Shown here piece by piece: positions 4,250 through 6,112 of a stretch of 6,112 nt of DNA. This DNA comes from Ramlibacter sp. (GTDB taxonomy: Bacteria > Pseudomonadota > Gammaproteobacteria > Burkholderiales > Burkholderiaceae_C): positions 1 through 6,112 of the forward strand of contig JAQGMT010000384.1 in assembly GCA_028292185.1 (NCBI GenBank). Direction: 5' to 3'. Below the pieces are notes generated by a model, which ran no database searches, had not been told where the DNA came from, and saw nothing but the letters and a program-made list of their open reading frames with translations. How positions within the stretch are numbered: the first letter of the stretch is position 1; each line of letters begins with the position of its first letter. A program made the translations under genes and the position numbers.

Positions 4250-6112
4250 ATGACCCAACCGTACTTGGCCTCATCCATTCCAGAGCCTCAGCTTGGCGAG
4301 TTCTATCGGCTCATGACCGAGGAAATCGGTGACGTGGCGGTGTTCTTCATGGACACCGCCGGTGTGATCACCACCTGGAACCGTGCGGCAGAGGTGGTGA
4401 AGGGCTACACGGCCCAGGACGCGATCGGGCAGCACCTTGCGCTGCTGTACACGATCGAGGACCGGGAACGCGGGTGGCCGCAGCACAACCTGCAAGAAGC
4501 CGCAAAGAATGGCTACTACAAGGAAGAGACCTGGCGGCGCAAGAAAGACGGAACGCTGTTCTGGGCGCGCATCTGCCTGACCGCACTGAAAGACCGTTCG
4601 GGAACGCTGCTCGGCTTTTCCAAGATCACGCTGGACCTCACCGACCACAAGCTGCTTGAAAGCTGCGTGCAGGAGCGCGAGCAGACACGCCGCGTATTGC
4701 GCGCCGCGAATGCCGGAACCTGGAAATGGAATCCCGACCGGGGCGAGGTCAGCATTTGCGAAAACTTCCTTCGGCTGCTGGGACATCCCGGCCCCGATAC
4801 CACGCTCTCCTTCGACCAGTGGCTCGAGTACTTTCACGAGGATGACAGGCGCGACATCGTCCCGAGGCTGGACGCCGCCCGTCATGGCACACCGTTCGAG
4901 ATGGAGTTCCGGCTGCGCATGAAGGACGGCAACTATCGCTGGTTCTTTTCCCGCGCGGAATGGTACCGGGAGCTCGACGCGCAGCCCTGGAAGCTCAACG
5001 GCGTGAATGTTGAAATCCACAGCACGAAGCGGGCGCAGGAGGAGGTGCGCGAGGCAATCCAGAAACTCAGGGAAGCCGACGCCAGGAAAGACGAGTTCCT
5101 CGCCATGCTGGCGCACGAACTGAGGAATCCCCTGGCGCCGATCCGCTCGGCGGCCGAGGTGATGCGCCGCTCCGAGGTCGAGGACCAACGGGTGCGCAGG
5201 ACCAGCGAAGTCATCGCCCGGCAGTGCGACCACCTGACCCGCCTGGTGGACGACCTGCTGGACGTGTCGAGGGTCACCCGCGGACTGGTGCATCTGCACA
5301 AGGCGCCGCACGACATCCGGCACATCCTCACCGACGCCATCGAGCAGGTGACTCCGGCCATGCAGGCGCGCGAGCACCACCTGAGCGTGACGCAGCCGCC
5401 GCGCGCGGCAGTGGTGTTCGGCGACGAAAAGCGCCTGGTGCAGGTCGTGAGCAATTTGCTGAGCAACGCGGCGAAGTACACGCCGACGGGCGGGCACATC
5501 AAGGTGACGACGGAGTTGCGAGAAGGGTCGCTTCGCCTGACGGTGGCGGACGATGGCATCGGGATGGAAGCGGAGACCGTCGAACACGCGTTCGAGCTGT
5601 TCTCGCAGGCCAAGCGCACGCCCGACCGTGCGGGAGGGGGCCTGGGCTTGGGCCTCGCCCTGGTGAAAAGCCTGGTCGACCTGCATGGAGGAGAGGTGTC
5701 GTGCGCCAGCGAGGGATTGGGCAAGGGCAGCACCTTCACGGTGGTTTTGCCGCTGGTGGCGGTGGCGGGCAGCGAGGCTGCCCCGCCGAGCCGGCAGGAG
5801 CCGCGCGGAGAACACAAGCCATTGCGAGTGGTGGTCGTCGACGACAACCTGGAGGCGGCCGAGATGCTTGCCATGTTGCTCGAGGCGCTGGGGCACGACG
5901 TCACCACCCAGCCTGCGCCCCAGGCGGCGCTTGAGCATGCCGGCAAGGACCCGGCCGATGTTTACCTTCTGGACATCGGCTTGCCCGAGATCGACGGCTA
6001 TGAGCTGGCACGCCGCTTGAGGGCGCAGCCCGGCACGCACGATGCCGTGTTCATCGCCATCACGGGATACGGTCAGGAGAACGACCGCGCCGAAAGCATG
6101 CGCGCCGGCTTT
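4250..6112 (+). CDS. Soluble hybrid sensor histidine kinase, PAS-PAS-HisKA-HATPase_c-REC (3' end outside window)
   Basis: This frame is open for 621 codons and runs off the window. Two PAS/PAC modules come first. PAS1 (about 23-135) has the classic pattern TTWNRAAEVVKGYT (41-54), with WRRKKDGTLFWAR (95-107) and GFSKITLDLTDHK (122-134). PAS2 (about 150-260) is PAS_3-like, with WKWNPDRG (158-165) and FRLRMKDGNYRWF (220-232). A short helical linker leads to HisKA, with phospho-acceptor His289 in FLAMLAHELRNPL (283-295). HATPase_c follows with the N-box NLLSNAAKY (402-410), the G1 box DDGIG (434-438), the F box FELF (448-451) and the G2 box GGGLGLGLA (462-470). After a Pro-rich linker (about 508-522) a receiver domain begins, with acidic pair Asp531/Asp532, phospho-acceptor Asp575 in LLDIGLPEIDG and Thr605. 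The window ends before its conserved Lys. No membrane segment or signal peptide is present, so it should sense a cytoplasmic cue through PAS. Phosphate would pass His289 to Asp575, with further partners outside the window. It is divergent from the OCD operon. Confidence 0.95.
   Translation, partial: MTQPYLASSIPEPQLGEFYRLMTEEIGDVAVFFMDTAGVITTWNRAAEVVKGYTAQDAIGQHLALLYTIEDRERGWPQHNLQEAAKNGYYKEETWRRKKDGTLFWARICLTALKDRSGTLLGFSKITLDLTDHKLLESCVQEREQTRRVLRAANAGTWKWNPDRGEVSICENFLRLLGHPGPDTTLSFDQWLEYFHEDDRRDIVPRLDAARHGTPFEMEFRLRMKDGNYRWFFSRAEWYRELDAQPWKLNGVNVEIHSTKRAQEEVREAIQKLREADARKDEFLAMLAHELRNPLAPIRSAAEVMRRSEVEDQRVRRTSEVIARQCDHLTRLVDDLLDVSRVTRGLVHLHKAPHDIRHILTDAIEQVTPAMQAREHHLSVTQPPRAAVVFGDEKRLVQVVSNLLSNAAKYTPTGGHIKVTTELREGSLRLTVADDGIGMEAETVEHAFELFSQAKRTPDRAGGGLGLGLALVKSLVDLHGGEVSCASEGLGKGSTFTVVLPLVAVAGSEAAPPSRQEPRGEHKPLRVVVVDDNLEAAEMLAMLLEALGHDVTTQPAPQAALEHAGKDPADVYLLDIGLPEIDGYELARRLRAQPGTHDAVFIAITGYGQENDRAESMRAGF

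Noticed and set aside
4271..6040. A 589-codon stop-free frame on the minus strand opposite the kinase
   Set aside because: It is Arg/His/Leu/Gln-rich with no recognisable domain, while the plus strand encodes a full set of PAS, HisKA, HATPase_c and REC motifs. Long antisense frames are expected in GC-rich DNA with GC-ending codons.

Overview
The window is GC-rich and densely coding, and looks like a chromosome segment from a betaproteobacterium. Burkholderiales, probably a Comamonadaceae relative, is the best guess. It rests on an orphan Bug-type periplasmic binding protein (a family greatly expanded in that order), on GC-ending codons throughout, and on the PAS/PAS hybrid kinase style. This is an inference from gene content; there is no rRNA or marker gene to confirm it.

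Layout, left to right. (1) Bases 1-276 (+) hold the C-terminal end of an alpha/beta hydrolase whose start lies outside the window. (2) A 31-bp convergent gap follows, with a perfect 10-bp inverted repeat that overlaps the hydrolase stop codon. A second, smaller hairpin covers the stop codon of the next gene. (3) Three minus-strand genes read right to left as a compact cluster: an ornithine cyclodeaminase/mu-crystallin family protein (3125-4087), then a Bug/TctC-type periplasmic solute-binding protein (2104-3102), then a CocE/NonD (peptidase S15-like) hydrolase (308-2068). Gaps are only 22 and 35 bp, so they are probably one operon. (4) A 162-bp divergent intergenic region follows, with candidate promoter elements and a 7-bp-stem hairpin. 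(5) From 4250 (+) to the window edge runs a soluble hybrid sensor histidine kinase (PAS-PAS-HisKA-HATPase_c-REC). It is cut by the window inside its receiver domain.

How the genes may work together: the Bug protein would capture a small carboxylated or amide-type solute in the periplasm. The CocE-like hydrolase would cleave an ester or amide, and the OCD-family enzyme would act on an amino or imino acid product using NAD(P). No TctA/TctB membrane partners are present, so the transport route is not visible here. The divergently transcribed kinase could sense the related signal, but nothing in the sequence proves that link.

No tRNA, rRNA, CRISPR array, insertion sequence or phage gene was seen. 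The window is mostly ordinary accessory metabolism. The points most worth checking are the apparent replacement of the canonical catalytic Asp in the CocE-like enzyme, the Asn in place of the ornithine cyclodeaminase Asp, the terminator built into coding sequence, and a possible near-leaderless promoter for the operon.
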